From assembly GCF_042242105.1 (NCBI RefSeq), contig NC_092029.1:10285885-10349884 (forward strand): a stretch of DNA of 64,000 bases. The letters are read 5' to 3'. How positions within the stretch are numbered: position 1 is the first letter of the stretch; each line of letters starts with the position of its first letter. Made by a program: the position numbers and the translations under genes. Under the pieces are notes generated by a model. That model was not told where the DNA came from, did not search any database, and saw only the letters and a list, made by a program, of their open reading frames with translations. Of the stretch, positions 12,680-45,400 are shown one piece after another. This DNA is from Pempheris klunzingeri (lineage: Eukaryota; Chordata; Actinopteri; Acropomatiformes; Pempheridae).

Positions 12680-13870
12680 TTGTATATTTTTATGAATTGG
12701 ACTATACGTGCTTTAAAGCACTGAGATACAATATGTGTCAAAGTCAACCATTAGGAATCTGTAGGAATCAACACGGTTCAAAGATGACAGACATGTTAAC
12801 GATAAGGGAACACAGCAGAGAGAAATTGCTGGATGAAAAAAAAATTGTTTTTCCTCTCACTAATGTTATAACCCCCATAATCCATAAAATATTATTTTCC
12901 ATCCAGACACTATCTGTGGAATTTGGTGAGGTCAAACGCAGCAACAGTATGTGGTGCAGGTTTAAGCCAAGTTGAGTGTTTATGGATCAAACTAGATTGG
13001 CCCGCAGAGACCAAACATAATAGCTCTGTTAGTCTTCTCCAGAGGAGGCTACGCATCGGCCATCTGGTTCCAGGGTGAGGATGGAGGCCAGGATACGCTT
13101 AGGATGACTGCTGTTTTCCAGTGGAGAATTTCTTTTTGCAACAAATAAAGTAGAAGACTGCAACTGGGACATCATTATTACCTGCTGTTTGGAGGAAACT
13201 ATGCAACTCCTGTGATTAGGAAGAAATACGCAGAAAACACACTATAAGAGACTAGATAAGGCTCTTAAAACAGAGAAACTGAATCTTGTTTAAAAGACTG
13301 CTGCACACAGACTGTAAACCTCCGGACCAGAAAAGGATCCATTGGTCTCAGGGGACTTTAGGTGTTCAAACGTGTGAATCCTGCTTTAGTTGTGTGTCCA
13401 GCTCCATTGTGTTATTCTCTCTGTAACCCTGCCAGGACTCCTGAGAGAGAGAGAGCTCTCGTGTTTGTAATCATAAAATATGTAATAATATAAATTTGCA
13501 CAATGTATAAGATGTGTTTTATCCAGCAAACGGCAACAAACAATCAGCCTTTTCTTCAGAGATTACATGTTTTCTGTATTTGCTACCATACATACGTGTT
13601 CTGCTTATATGAATATTTCAGGGGAGCTAAAACTTCACCAAGCATATTAACTCACCTAGTCTGCCCTCTAGCTGTTTCCCTTAGAAATATCCCATGAGCG
13701 TTTGATGAGCTGCATGTGCCACTAATTCACACATCCTATATTGTTTTATAAAATAGCCTGTTTTTACTATCTAAGAGCAAACAGCATCTCATTAAAGTCA
13801 CTGATCTTTTTCATACGTGCCATTTACTACTTTTACAGTGAATGCTGTGCGTGCGTGCGTGCGTGCGTGC

Positions 13871-13910
<40 letters not shown>

Positions 13911-14480
13911 CAGAGAGCAGGAGAGAGAAAAGGAGGAGGGACTGCTAAAGGTACCAAATGAAAGAGCCAAGTACTGAGATGTGTGTCCTATCTTCTCACA
14001 GTGGATGCTGCGGTTCTGCAGACCTCTTGGACCAAACTGGTCACCCAACAATTCTTGTAATCATGGAAAAGTGCTAATTTAAAAAAAACTAAAATGGACA
14101 TCCAAGTCTTTGATTAGCTCACCAAGGGCGCGTAAATCCTTGGCACCATGCATAAAAACGCGGCATTCTCTGGATAACATGTACACAGCAACAAACTGGA
14201 CCATTCAAGAGTGAACGAATCCCTCGAGAACAGCGTTTGAAGTGGTGCTAAAGTCTGCAAATACACCAGAGGTAAGCTACGGTGCTACGGAGCCACTCCC
14301 TGATTCAGCACCGGGTGATGGAAAGCTCACCGGCTGAGTGCGCGGACAGGCTGCTGGAGCGCGGAAACAAACAAAAAAAAAAAGGTGCATGAGTCGCTCC
14401 GATGCAACCGAAGCGGCGCCTAAGTGAGAAGGACCGACGCGTCCATCGATGCTGAGCTTCGGTGAACTTATTCAGCCCGT
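12680..14480. other. Intergenic spacer before chrna2
   Basis: No protein-coding exon was found between the poly(A) signal of the secreted-protein gene and the chrna2 promoter. It contains one compound microsatellite. GC content rises from about 14,100 toward the promoter. Confidence 0.5.
13846..13909. repeat. Compound microsatellite (TGCG)n-(TG)n
   Basis: About 30 bases of TGCG tetranucleotide run directly into about 34 bases of pure TG. Both blocks are alternating purine-pyrimidine, so the tract could adopt Z-DNA. Confidence 0.95.
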
Positions 14481-14491
14481 GCGTCGTCACG

Positions 14492-14540
14492 TCCCCGCCC
14501 TCACATATAAACGCGGCTGCAGCGACAGTGGAGCTCAAGT
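14492..14540 (+). promoter_or_regulatory. Core promoter of chrna2: GC box and TATA box
   Basis: A reverse GC box (ccccgccc, 14492-14499) is followed by TATAAA at 14506-14511. This predicts transcription start near 14,535-14,540 and a leader of about 145 bases before the signal-peptide ATG at 14681. A CRE-like 'cgtcacg' lies just upstream (about 14,484). The flanks are GC-rich compared with the rest of the window. The start site is inferred, not observed. Confidence 0.5.
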
Positions 14541-14549
14541 TGTCCTGAT

Positions 14550-14680
14550 ATGCCTCCCAGCTGCGAAGATGACACATTTTGCTCACACACCACGGTTTCA
14601 AGGTAACTTTTTGTCGGTGGACGGAAACACCTCCGTGCTCTGCGGTGAAGTTGGACTTCTCGCCACTTCTCGAGTGCAAA
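14550..14680 (+). promoter_or_regulatory. Upstream ORFs in the chrna2 leader
   Basis: If transcription starts just downstream of the TATA box, two AUGs precede the receptor AUG. ATG 14550 opens an 18-codon ORF that stops at 14604-14606. ATG 14569 opens a longer ORF in a different frame that runs across the receptor AUG and, after splicing of exon 1 to exon 2, into exon 2. Overlapping uORFs normally lower translation of the main frame. Confidence 0.4.
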
Positions 14681-22984
<8,304 letters not shown>

Positions 22985-23369
22985 CTTTTGTGAGAAAGTA
23001 TGAAAAATCCATTAATCACCAATAGTTAGTAAAGTTTGCCATTCAAAATGTAGCTGAACTCTACTTCAAGACTGGGAATGTGATTCAAGCTTGTGTAGCA
23101 CGCAACCTCATGATGCTATATGAGTCTTTACACACCACCAAACAAATAATTTGCCATTTTTAATCCTTATAATTGTTTTGTTTTTGGGGGAAAAAACAGG
23201 GGGGGATTGGGGATTATCCTCCTCCTGTACAGAGGCCATTTTAGGATGCCTCAGACTCACATTGTCAGGCTGAGTTTTAAAGACCTGGTTTAACTTTCAT
23301 CTGTCTTATCTGTACTTTGCCAGCCTCAGGTGTTTCCTCAGCCTCACCTGGAATATTGCTCGGGTTGTG

Positions 23370-23530
23370 TTTGACATGAATGCTAACATTAGCACGTTAA
23401 CATGCCCAGGGTTGGCAGTTGTCAACTTATGTTAACAAACTATTGGCTGTTAACATGCTAATGTGTTTTTTGTCTCTTTAGCATGTTGGGTATCATACGC
23501 TTGTTGAAAAGTGTGGTGCCAGTGCCATTG
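23370..23530 (+). repeat. 'gctaacatgctaac'-type dispersed repeat fragment (family 3)
   Basis: It contains 'atgctaacattagcacgttaacatg', then 'ctgttaacatgctaatg' and 'agcatgttggg', a pattern of short direct and inverted 'gctaac/gttaac' words. A second copy of this family is at 55,090-55,990. It lies in the chrna2 3' flank or 3' UTR. Confidence 0.5.
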
Positions 23531-23855
23531 TGGTGGATAAGGTTTTACAGTAATGTGATTACTTTTTTAGTAGCTTGAGGAATTGCAGTTGAAAATGCAT
23601 TAACCTTTATTACATGACATTAATTTTAACATCGGGAACAGTAATGGCTATTGGTAAACGTGTCGTCTTAGGATTCCTGAAGTATGCCTCCAAACTACTG
23701 GACTGGACTCTCAGAGGTCACTGAGGTTAGCTGTTGATGGACAGTAGCTAAATACCTCCAACTGTGGCATGCTGTGCTGGACACTTTTTTTTTTGCAGGT
23801 TTTTGTTTCTGGCCATGCTGCCATGATTATTTATTTTTGAATGATCATACTATGT

Positions 23856-23861
23856 AATAAA
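23856..23861 (+). terminator. Candidate poly(A) signal for chrna2
   Basis: AATAAA lies 872 bases after the chrna2 stop, in a T-rich context. Other AT-rich hexamers exist nearby, so the true cleavage site is uncertain. Confidence 0.35.
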
Positions 23862-24190
23862 TACCCTCATGAAAACCTTTAAAAACTGTGGTATTTATTG
23901 AGTGGTGTGAAAATGACCTAAAGGCAGCAGCAGGTTATGTAATTCCTTCAGTTGTCCATCTTAAACCCTGCAGATTCACTTTTTGCCCATTTATTAATGT
24001 TACTGTATTTGTCTATTTTGTCTATTACCTATACAAAACTTTATGTTCCAAATGTTTCTGCTATACTAGAATATGATAACAAATGTCATAGTAAGAGAAA
24101 AAGCACAACATCTAGATTTTAGATACTCAACAGCAACAAGTGGCATGTTCACTGAATAGGCATTAATGAACAGTGGCATACATCATGATA

Positions 24191-24196
24191 TTTATT
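24191..24196 (-). terminator. Candidate poly(A) signal for ptk2b
   Basis: TTTATT on the + strand is AATAAA on the - strand, about 640 bases beyond the ptk2b stop. If used, it and the chrna2 signal at 23,856 leave the two convergent transcripts only about 330 bases apart. Confidence 0.35.
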
Positions 24197-24832
24197 TTAA
24201 ATCACTTGATTTACATGGTGGAATTACATTAGAATTAATGCATATTCAAAATTGAGATATGTACTGTATACTGTATAAAACACATCTGAACAATTGAGTG
24301 ATTGATGAACCTTTTGGCTCTGTCATCTTTACATTTCACTCATTTTACTATTGACAGGTCTGAAAGAGGAAGCCATTTACTTGTCTTTTAATTTGCATGA
24401 CATTAGTTTCTTTTTCTCTGTGATAAAATCTATTGTACTTGTCATAGGACATATTATATTTACAAGGATAATTAAATTTCTGAGCAGATAATTGAGTCAA
24501 TAATAAAGTAATCAAATGAAAACGTGTCAATGATGTCTGAAATGATGGCATAATAATATGATGCCAATAGACCATTATCAATTTCAGTATACATACTATC
24601 TTGGTAAGCATACACATCCACTTCTTTCCGATATAGTTGTCTATATCCACTGAATTGTGGTGTCATATTTAAACTTAATGCACATTTACAGGTATGATGA
24701 CTCCAAAGAAGTGCAGCAGCCTTAATGGAAAAACGACTGTGTCCAAATGTTATTTCAGACTGACGGATGTAAAAGAAAAAAAAAAAAAATTCTGATTTAA
24801 GATGGCTGTGTAAACACAGTAAGATCCGTTGA

Positions 24833-36196
<11,364 letters not shown>

Positions 36197-36851
36197 TGTC
36201 AAGGCTGGGTTGGTACCATCATATCCACATCAAGCTTTCGACACAGAAAGAAAAAAGACTTTAATTGAGATTTAAAATGACAAATGAAACAAGGAAGAGG
36301 ACAGTCTGTGATGTATATCAAGATGCTGGCTTTAAAGGGTGATCCAGGAAATCCAAAAATCTGCATATGGACTGAAGGTCTGTAGTGACACAAGAGTACA
36401 CACTGTTCTGTGGCTTTCCTCGTCATAGTACAGTCATGCAACACTTCACATTGATGCTGTGATCTTGTGCCATGTGGAGTCTATGACTCACATCACTTCA
36501 TTCTGAGATCTGCCGATAACATTCCTTCCTCACCGTAATTTCAAGTGAGGGCCTGTGTGATTCATAAGACTTGTATCATTTATATCAACCAGGAAAACTC
36601 CTTGAAACTGAGTTAAATTCATTGAATATTTGGTGAAAATGCACTGTGGAAGGGGAAACTACCCGTCAATAGGCTGACAGGGACGGCAAACTGTCAAAAC
36701 CTGAAACAACAGCTAAATCAATCCGAAACCAAACACAATGATGACTAACTGACCCGTGTAGTAGCTTCTTAGCTCTGGGCCATTATGCAACCTGTATTGA
36801 TTTGTCCGACAGGCAAGAATTCGAGGTGAAAAAACTCTCCTGTTATAGCAA

Positions 36852-37254
36852 TAATTTGACATTTTGGGAAATACTCTTGTTCACTTTCTTGCCAAGAGTT
36901 AGAGAATGATACTATGCTCATATCTGTCTGTATGATGTTAAGCTCCAGCCAGGCCATGGTTGTCTTAGCTTAGCATATAGACTGGAAACAGGAGAAAAGC
37001 AGACAAAATCGGCCTACCAGCACCACCAAAGTTAATAACATGTTTGCTTGTACAAAACCAAAGAGTAAAAACATCAATTTGTGTTTTATGCACCAGACTA
37101 TTTCTTTTCTTTGAGTGCAGTGACTTCCTGGCGTCTCTGGAGTCATTTTTTCGAAGGGTTAAACGAAAGATATAGTTTATTAGCAAGAATGCTTTGTTAC
37201 CTTAGAGCCAGGCAAGGCTATTTCCAATCTCCAAATGTGGGACTATTCCTTTAA
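36852..37254 (+). mobile_element. MITE-like element, copy C (family 1), near full length
   Basis: It starts 'aatttgacattttgggaaatac', passes 'ctttcttgccaagagttag', 'ttagcttagcatatagactgg', 'cggcctaccagcacc' and 'cagtgacttcctggcgtctctgg', and ends 'gggactattcctttaa'. The terminal 'actattccttta' complements the usual left end 'taaaggaatagt'. This is the most complete uninterrupted copy here. Confidence 0.7.
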
Positions 37255-37900
37255 GACATGAATAAGAGCTACATCCCAGCAACAGGGGATTTCACTCCAA
37301 CCGCTCAGCTTTAAACAAACATGGTGGCGGCCATAAAAATGAAATAAAAGAAACTCTAGCCACAAACACTGCCACAACTGCACAGCTGGAAACTCTCAAC
37401 TGGAATCTTTTCACTGGGTGAACAAGCTGAAAACCTGCACACACTTTAATTGAACTTTCATGTTACATTTGACATTGAGAAGGGCAGCAACCTACTGATG
37501 CATCAAATAAAATCTGGAAAATACATCCAGAGCTGCTCTCGCCTTAGGGAGCCCAACCATAAGTCTGACTCTCCACTCCTCGCGCTAATGTTCTGGCCTG
37601 TCAATCAAAACTCTGAGATAAATGTTTCTTTTTAAAAAAACAACCTTGACAACACACCAAGCTATGTGGTAGAAATTGAGGTCAGTTACCCACCTCATAA
37701 TAGTATCCATCAGAAAAGTGGCCGCTCTAACGTGTTTTCTCATAAACGAAGCACCATGCTGATAGTCGGCTGCGAGGGAGCTGAGCTGTGTTAGTTTCTC
37801 TCAGGGCTTTCTGCCGCTGTTGGACGGGATTGTGTTTAGTTAGCCTGAGGCCATGAATTCCCCAGCAGGGCCGTGTGGGTGTGTTTGTGTCAGCATGTAT

Positions 37901-37963
37901 GTGTGTGTGTGTGTGTGTGTGTGCAGTGAGAAGGACAGAAAAGAGAAAGAGAGAGAGAGAGAA
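37901..37963. repeat. (GT)11 microsatellite followed by a GA-rich tract
   Basis: Twenty-two bases of GT (37901-37922) and, after a short spacer, a purine tract with about eight GA units (37948-37963). Confidence 0.95.
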
Positions 37964-38929
37964 GATGAGAGCACAGCGCGGCCAGCATGTTGCACCATCA
38001 CCTGGGTGTGGGAGGCCTGACAAGAGGGGATTGAGGAGCCAGAGGGTAAAGTTTAAGATTACTTCCAAGAAAATAAAAATGTCTGTGGTTTAAAGTATGT
38101 GGGGCTGTAGATACACAAATACATCCTTTGCTTCAGGTGAAAGAACCTATGAGTAAACCTAGTGACACATGTACGTTACAGGTTGCAATAAACGCTCGGG
38201 CAACATTGCAAAACTAAAATATTTTGCATGTATCAAGTCTCTCGGAGAAATGAGGAACGACACAAAGAGATGAACGGGGAGTTGTTGAGAAATCACTCGC
38301 ATGGATAGATAGCGAAGGGCTTTTAGCTGACAATTTGTCAGCTATGTAAAACATCAGAGACCAAAGTGTGGGGGAAAAGGACAGAAAAGGTGTAGTCAGA
38401 ATGGTGCATGGCACCTTAAAAAGCAGTGGTTGTGGTGGAGCTCAGGACATGTTTTCCTGTCCCTGTGACCTCTAGTCTCTTTCAGGTAACAAGCATGCGA
38501 GACCTGATTTTTGTCTAGTTTAACACTTAAATACTAAAACCCCAGACAATGGGACACAGATACCGCAGGACTGGTTCTGGTCAACACAGGGCTGAGAAAC
38601 AAATCTCAGTTTACCTTTTTCACAGCAGAAATTTTGACTTGAAACAGCAGGAAAAGCACAGCTGAAACGACCAGCATCAACTGTGGCCTTGTTCCAATAA
38701 GTGTCACCAGGGAGCCTCTCCAGTGGGCCAGCTTCCACACTACCAAGCCCTGCAACTGGCTCACATAAATGGAAAACAGCCATCGTTAATGTTATTAACC
38801 AAACCTGTGCTTAAGAGTCTAATCTGACCCTAATATGTCTGCAGCCCTGAGTATTAAAATCTGTCAGTGACCTAAAATTGGCATCAAATGACATGAAATG
38901 AACAATTAATCCGAAATTAGTCAAATGGC

Positions 38930-39200
38930 ATGAAATTTATTGGCGAGCATTCATTTTCCAGGCAAAAATGCCAGATATGTCCTAAATCCATCTTCTTCGC
39001 TGTAATAGTTTGCCGTTTTTCTTTTTCTTATGTGATTGAAAACTAAAGATTTTTGGGTTGTGGGCTGAAGGTCGGACAAAACAACACCTCAGACTTCAGG
39101 ACATTAGGATGGGACATTTTCAGTCTTTTCAAACATACTGTAGACCAACTAATTACTGGTAATCAATTCAATAATTAATTTAATAGTTGCAGCCCTGCAG
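38930..39200 (-). repeat. SINE-like dispersed repeat (family 2)
   Basis: 'ttccaggcaaaaatgcca', 'tgattgaaaactaaagatttttggg' and 'caattcaataattaatttaatagttgcagccctgc' follow the family-2 order read on the opposite strand to the 20,145 copy. The ends are approximate. Confidence 0.5.
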
Positions 39201-39333
39201 TGAACCCCTTGTCAGATTTAAAGTCTTGTTCACTTGATTCAGATATTAGTGGATATAAATCGCAATTCAAGTTCAAGGTTAGACTGTAGTTTTTATAGGA
39301 CTTTTTTTACATTTAATATCTGAGGAGTTTGAT

Positions 39334-39356
39334 TCATTTTCATTTTCATTTTCATT
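39334..39356. repeat. (TTTTCA)n short tandem repeat
   Basis: Nearly four copies of a six-base unit. Confidence 0.85.
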
Positions 39357-40294
39357 CAGGAGTATGGATGACGCCAATGTTTTTTTGTATCGACATCAAA
39401 ACTATTAAAATGTTCAAATGCTACCCAGCCAGGGCTCTTCTCTTTTTAATGTGGTCATTTCACTTCCACTAAACTGAACTCATTAAAGTATATTGAGCTT
39501 TTCTTATAGTCTTATGGGTCCATAGAATACAAGTTACTTTGTAAGCAGGGCAGTGTTCTCCGGCACACACAAAAAGTGACCAAACACAAGGCGCTGAAAA
39601 GGACAGCGTAAAATCACTGACAGCTCTGAGGTCCTTTGTTCTAGTCGTTTTTTAAAAGCTCTCAAAAAGTGACACTTTCTACGCTCACAGTGTTGTTGCC
39701 TCTCTCGCACACTGTCATGCTGGCACTTGAGTTGTTATGGTAACAACTGCTCCCTAGGGAGAGTTTTTTTAATTTTTATTTTTTATCAGAGACGGAGAAG
39801 TGGAGTGAACTAAACTCCTTCAGCACTCAGCCACAACAAACGCTGCAGCGGGACAATAAACAGGAATATTGAGCACCCACACGTTGGTCTAGATTAGGAG
39901 TTATTCCTGCGTATTACTGCAGACATTCCTCTATTTCTGTGTTTTTGTGCCCTGTTAGAAACGTACAGTGCTGTGTGAGCTCTGACTGACAGGGACTGAC
40001 TCAGGGTGACAGATTGTGACAAATGAGACTGAAATTCCACAGTAACTTTAACAGGGCTGCACTTGAGTGAAAGAGGAGGATACGCAGAGAGGCTAGAAAC
40101 ATTTTGAAATACTCTCACTCTTCTCGTGGGCTGAGCTCTATTCCAAATACATAATTACATGGTAGTTCCTGTACTTTCTGCCAAACTATCTCACTACCAA
40201 GGCTGTCCTGATAATTACATCAAGGCCATTCAAAAAGTACCGACTATATATAGACCAATGATATTCCATGTTAGCTTATTGCTCTTATTTCTGT

Positions 40295-40570
40295 ATTGAT
40301 GTCTACAGCTTCAACGATTAGTCAATTTATCGTTGATCAAAGGAACCACTATTATGTCCACCATTAATCAATCACTGAAATAATTTTTAGGCAAAATGCC
40401 AAACACCCCATAGTTCTATAGTAAGGATTTGCTGCTTTGCTCTGCTTTATATCACTATAAACTGAATATCTTTGGACTGTCATACAAAACAAGATATTTA
40501 GATTTGTCACACTGGCTTTCTGGAATAGCAAGATGTATGTTTTTCACTGTCTTCTGACATTTTTAAGACC
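40295..40570 (-). repeat. SINE-like dispersed repeat (family 2)
   Basis: 'cttcaacgattagtcaatttatcgttgatc', 'ttaggcaaaatgccaaacac', 'aaggatttgctgctttgctctg' and 'actgaatatctttggactgt' give the family motifs in reverse order, ending in 'ttcactgtcttctgac'. It is one of the better preserved copies. Confidence 0.55.
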
Positions 40571-42469
40571 ATGTGTTTATGTAAAAAAAAACAAAAACCA
40601 TGACTATAGGCAGATATATAGTTATTGGATTTTTTAAAATATCCAAAATATCAGAAGCTGCCACTAAAGTCCAGTGTCTGTTTGGCTAAAGTTCCTGTAC
40701 CAGTTCACTGTTGCACTGTCTCTATAAACACTGGTGCAATGGAGGACATACTGTCTTTGCCAGCATCTGTCATGACATGCACTGCTGTCTGCATGAATAT
40801 CCATTCCATCAAGAAGTGTCATCAGATTTCTGGCAAACAGGAAAACTGAAAGAAACCATCAAACACTGATGCCACCTGAACGACTGAAGCGGCTCTTTGT
40901 CACACTGTGTTTTCTTCTCAAAGGTCATTTGAGAAAAATCAGATGCCGATGCATCAACTGGAAATCTGGGCTTTGTTGACACATCACTGAATTAAAAAAG
41001 ACGGGTCCGTGCTTTAAATCATAAAAGTGCTGCAGCCACAGTGAAGCTTGTTTTCCTGGTAGGTGCTTGTCAACACAGGCAGGCTTTCAGAAGGGCCTGC
41101 TCTCCAAACTCTGCTGTGCTGAGGGTCTGCATATTGCACCGTCATGACCCCAGGCGCTGGAATGTGGCTGGCTGCTGCACCACCTGCACAGACTTGCTCT
41201 GACACTGAACAAAGTCCTCTCTCTCTGAGAAAACAGCAGTTTGTAATTCACATCGTGCCATTATTATCAGCTCATTCCCTTTAAAAGACAATCATTCAAG
41301 CCTCAAAGCCAAGTTTCACATTTTGCATGATCCCAGTAAAAAAAACACAATCTTTTAAAAAAGGAAACACACATGATGTTTATAACCAGATAAGACAGTT
41401 AAATGTGCGCTTTTAAGCTCATGCAATTATTTAAACGCAGGCCTGTCTGTTTGTTGCGTCAACCTCTATAAACGCGAGCCTACAGCATAAACTTGTGTTA
41501 GTCGTAATGACTCATTCGGCTGATCTCAGAAATCCCTGCTCTGAAATAAACATCAATGTTTTATAATCTGGAGTTTTACCTGATTCTGATTGACGTCCTC
41601 TGAGAATAAAAGCTTGACAGAAGGTGTTATTCCTCAGACAGTCCAAGGCTGGCTGTGAGTCGGACAGGAGACGGCAGGTGGCCACTCCCTCACCTTCCTG
41701 CAGCTCTGAGGTGGGTTCACTTCCTCATTTCTTCAATCTCACGGAAAATGGCAGCTCGTGTCATATTTTTACCTGCGAGGTTCGCAAAAATAAAACCAAA
41801 ATTTTTTGTCGTTGTGACAAACTTGCTGAGATTTGGACTCTTTCAGGAGCGGTTTTTCAAATGTTTTGGTAGATTTTAAAACTTTGCTAGTTGGAAGTTG
41901 CAAGTTGTTAAGTTAGAGATGAGGACATTGATGTAGTGAAGGGTTATTTTATTTTTCTATCTTAAAAAAAATACCATCCGTTTTGCACATTTACTTTAAA
42001 CTGTCTTCAATTTTTACCCAACCTTGCACAATTTCGCACTATTTTCAGTCTCCTTCAATAAATATGAATTGATGTAACGTCGTGTAATTACACCACCTGA
42101 ACAGCAGATGGCGCCACAAGCTTTAAAAAAAGAAACAGGATTCGTTTACAGAACCAACATTGTTGTAACTATTAACAGTTATATTTGTTATTGAAAGGAT
42201 CTGTGAAAAATTAAAATGTTTTGTGAGTGTCACAAATAATCACTAGCTTTTTTCCCATGAAACTTTACTGAGAGGACAGAACTTAAAACACTGAGACAGA
42301 GACAACAGGATACAATAAGACATCACATGCAGACATTAAGTCAGTATTAAAGAGAGACAATTAAAAGAGAAAATAAAGTTATTCTATAGTGAACTTATAT
42401 GAAAGTTTTTTTCTCATATAGACACAGTGTTTATGTTCCAGGGTGTCCTGATAGATGCTTCACAGCATC

Positions 42470-42497
42470 ACAAGACACAAGACACAAGACACAAGAC
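42470..42497. repeat. (ACAAGAC)4 minisatellite
   Basis: Four exact head-to-tail copies of a seven-base unit. Confidence 0.95.
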
Positions 42498-45400
42498 AAA
42501 AACTTTGATCTATAGTGTGAGACTGTACAATGAAATACTTTAATTTAGTCATCTTAAATTAATCAATAATCCTGACTGAATCCATATTATTGGATTTTTA
42601 TTGCTGGTTTTATAGGTGATTGAGGTGGAGCTAATTCAACTATTTTATATACTGTTGGGTGTCTCAACCTGTAGCATCATATTTTGCAGTTTGTAAGCAA
42701 AGTTTGTAAGAGGGAGTAAAAAGTACAGTATGTCTCTGTATGTCACCGCTATAGACTATAGCATATTTTCAATAAACATGCAGCTTTTATGTTCTCAATA
42801 GAATGTAGGAAGAAACATATTTTCAAATAAGGGCCATAAACCTTTTTATGTATATGCAGCTACATATGCACACTGCACTCATTTCTAGATTTGTCAGTGA
42901 CACGTCTTATTCTCTCAGTCCTCCCTTCCCCACGTTGTAACATCCAGTGCCGCTTTCTGTGCCAGGGGGGTTTGGCATAGCTGTGTGGAGCAGTGACAGC
43001 TGTAAGGGAGTTCAAGTCTGGGTCAGAACAAGACCAAACCACACCCACCATTCAGCAGACCAGCGCTGTGTCAAGGGCAAGAATCCACAACAGGTGCCCC
43101 CCGAGCTCGGATTTGCATGCATTCATACAGTAGCAGGCACGGGCTCTGCAGTGGTTAGCTTTAGAGGTGGTACAATGGCTTTGCTGTTCGCTGGGCTTCA
43201 TCCTTGATCATTAACACAGACGTTTTGAGACCCTCCTGCCCTGAAACCCCTAAATTGTCACCACCACACCCCCCTCCTCCTCCACGTGTGCCCTCTGCTG
43301 GGTGCCACCTCCCTGTATAGAGCTGCGTAAAGAATTCAGAGACATAAACTCGGGGCACACAGGTGTCTCTGTGGCGAGCTCGTGCAGAATGTCTCTCCTC
43401 CAGGGAGTCTGAGGTGTTGAGGGAAAAGTATCAGATACATTATGGCAACAAAGGAGCTAATGATATGATTCACCGCTACTCTGGTCATTCTGTCATTGTG
43501 GGTTTATAATGTGATGATGGTGACATGATGAGACTGCACAGTTATGTTTTGCTTTTGTTGACTGTATACCCATATACAGACAGAGACATTATTTTATCTC
43601 AGCTTCACTTATACTATACTATATAGCTGCAATGACAAGTAAATAAACTTCAATTTGAACTATAGGTGTAATGCTTTAGCAAGTATTTCTTAAGTGCAGT
43701 GATGGACAAAGTACTAGGAACCTAAATAAAGTCACAGTACTACAAGTAGAGGGACAGAAAAAAGTGAAGTTTTAGAAGTTTAGTATTTTCTCTCTTTCAC
43801 CATGCTTTGACAGCAGTTCTGTCTCCGTCCACCAGAGGACTCATAACACAAATTATCTGATGATGCACAAAATATGGTTTGTCATGTTTGAAAACCTTAG
43901 TGAGTGTTTGTATCCTACCAGTGTCACTTTTGCCCACAGCCCCATGAAGGCGTTAGCTACCAAAAAGGCAAATATTGCTATTTCACTCGCCAGAGACGTT
44001 TTGGTGTTGACTCACTCTGGTTTGCACCTATTTTTAGAGGCTGCTCTTTTATGAGGGATGAAGTGTTATAAAAAAAAAATTCTGATGACTCCCACTCCTG
44101 TCCCAGCGTCCCACCCTAATGGCCAAAGACCCCACCCTGAAAGCTTGCTCTGCAAATGGTTGACATGGTATGCTTTGATCTAATAGGTCTGTTCCCCCCA
44201 CCTCCTTCCAACTCATTATAGAAATTTTTGCCCCACCTTCTGTCTGCTTAATAATGTCTGGAATATTTATCTTTCCCCTGATGGTCATTAAGTCCACATT
44301 CTTCCAGCGGTGACCTCTGAGGCCAATATGTTGTTGACATCACCTCTCTGAGTAATGGTTAGCTATGGCCTGTCCCCGTTTCTCTATTTGTTCACCTTTT
44401 GACTTGGTGAACGGACACCTGGAAGACAAAGAGATCGGACACCAGAATGCTGGGGGAGAAACAGGGGAGTTATTTGGTTTGGGTAGCAGGTGTGTAGGTC
44501 TCTAGTGTTTATATGTGGGTGTGGGCGTGTGTGTGTTCTTTAAAGCGGTGGTCATTGAATCCCATCTAAACTCAGCGGGAGTCCACAGTGCTCACTGAGG
44601 TGTGAAGTGGCCCGGGCCAGGAGTGGATTATAAACCTGGCCTGCATTACAATAGAGGTGAGAAACTGCAGGGGCCCCACATTACAGCTCAGCAAACAAGA
44701 CAAAATGCACAAGAATATCCCATGCGTATCCTTATAGAGGTATTGTGAATAGAGACCCGCTGTTTGAAATGATATACAATTAAGCCTCCTGGAAGAAAGA
44801 GTAAAGGTCACAGTGGGGCGTAAATGGGTCCCGTAGTAAAACAAAAAGACAAAAAAAATCACCAGGTCATTAAAGACAGGTTAGACTGGTAAACAACACA
44901 GGTTAGACCACGCTGATAACATCACAAAAAGCTATTTAAATGGTCACACACGCACTTTCAAATGTAAGTGTTAAATGATCTTCCTTTCTTTTTTTAAAAT
45001 TGTATTTCGTTGATTCTATTGTTAAACAAGCAAAACACTTATTCAAATGGTCTCGGTTGTTTCAAAATTACAAAAGGAAACAGGAAGGTACTGAACATTT
45101 TAAGTAAAACAATAAAATTACATAAGCTAAACTTTATTGATGTCATGCAGAGATATTGAGAGCAGTAAGCACAGATAGAAAATAGGTAGTGACACAAGTA
45201 CCATAATAAATACACTACTATATACACCATGAGTATCCCCAATTCACAAAAGAAGCACGAAGAAACAAAAATGCAAGGTATTGAGACAAAAATAGTCAAA
45301 TAAAGTGAAGAGACAAAGAGGCTGCAACACAAACACATTGATTGTTTTTTTCTTTTACTTTTACTTGTTAATTTGTTAAGTTGTAAAGTTAGATATAAGA

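Noticed and set aside
43690..43760. Possible fragment of an 'aaagtac..tactac' teleost repeat
   Set aside because: Too short and diverged to assign.
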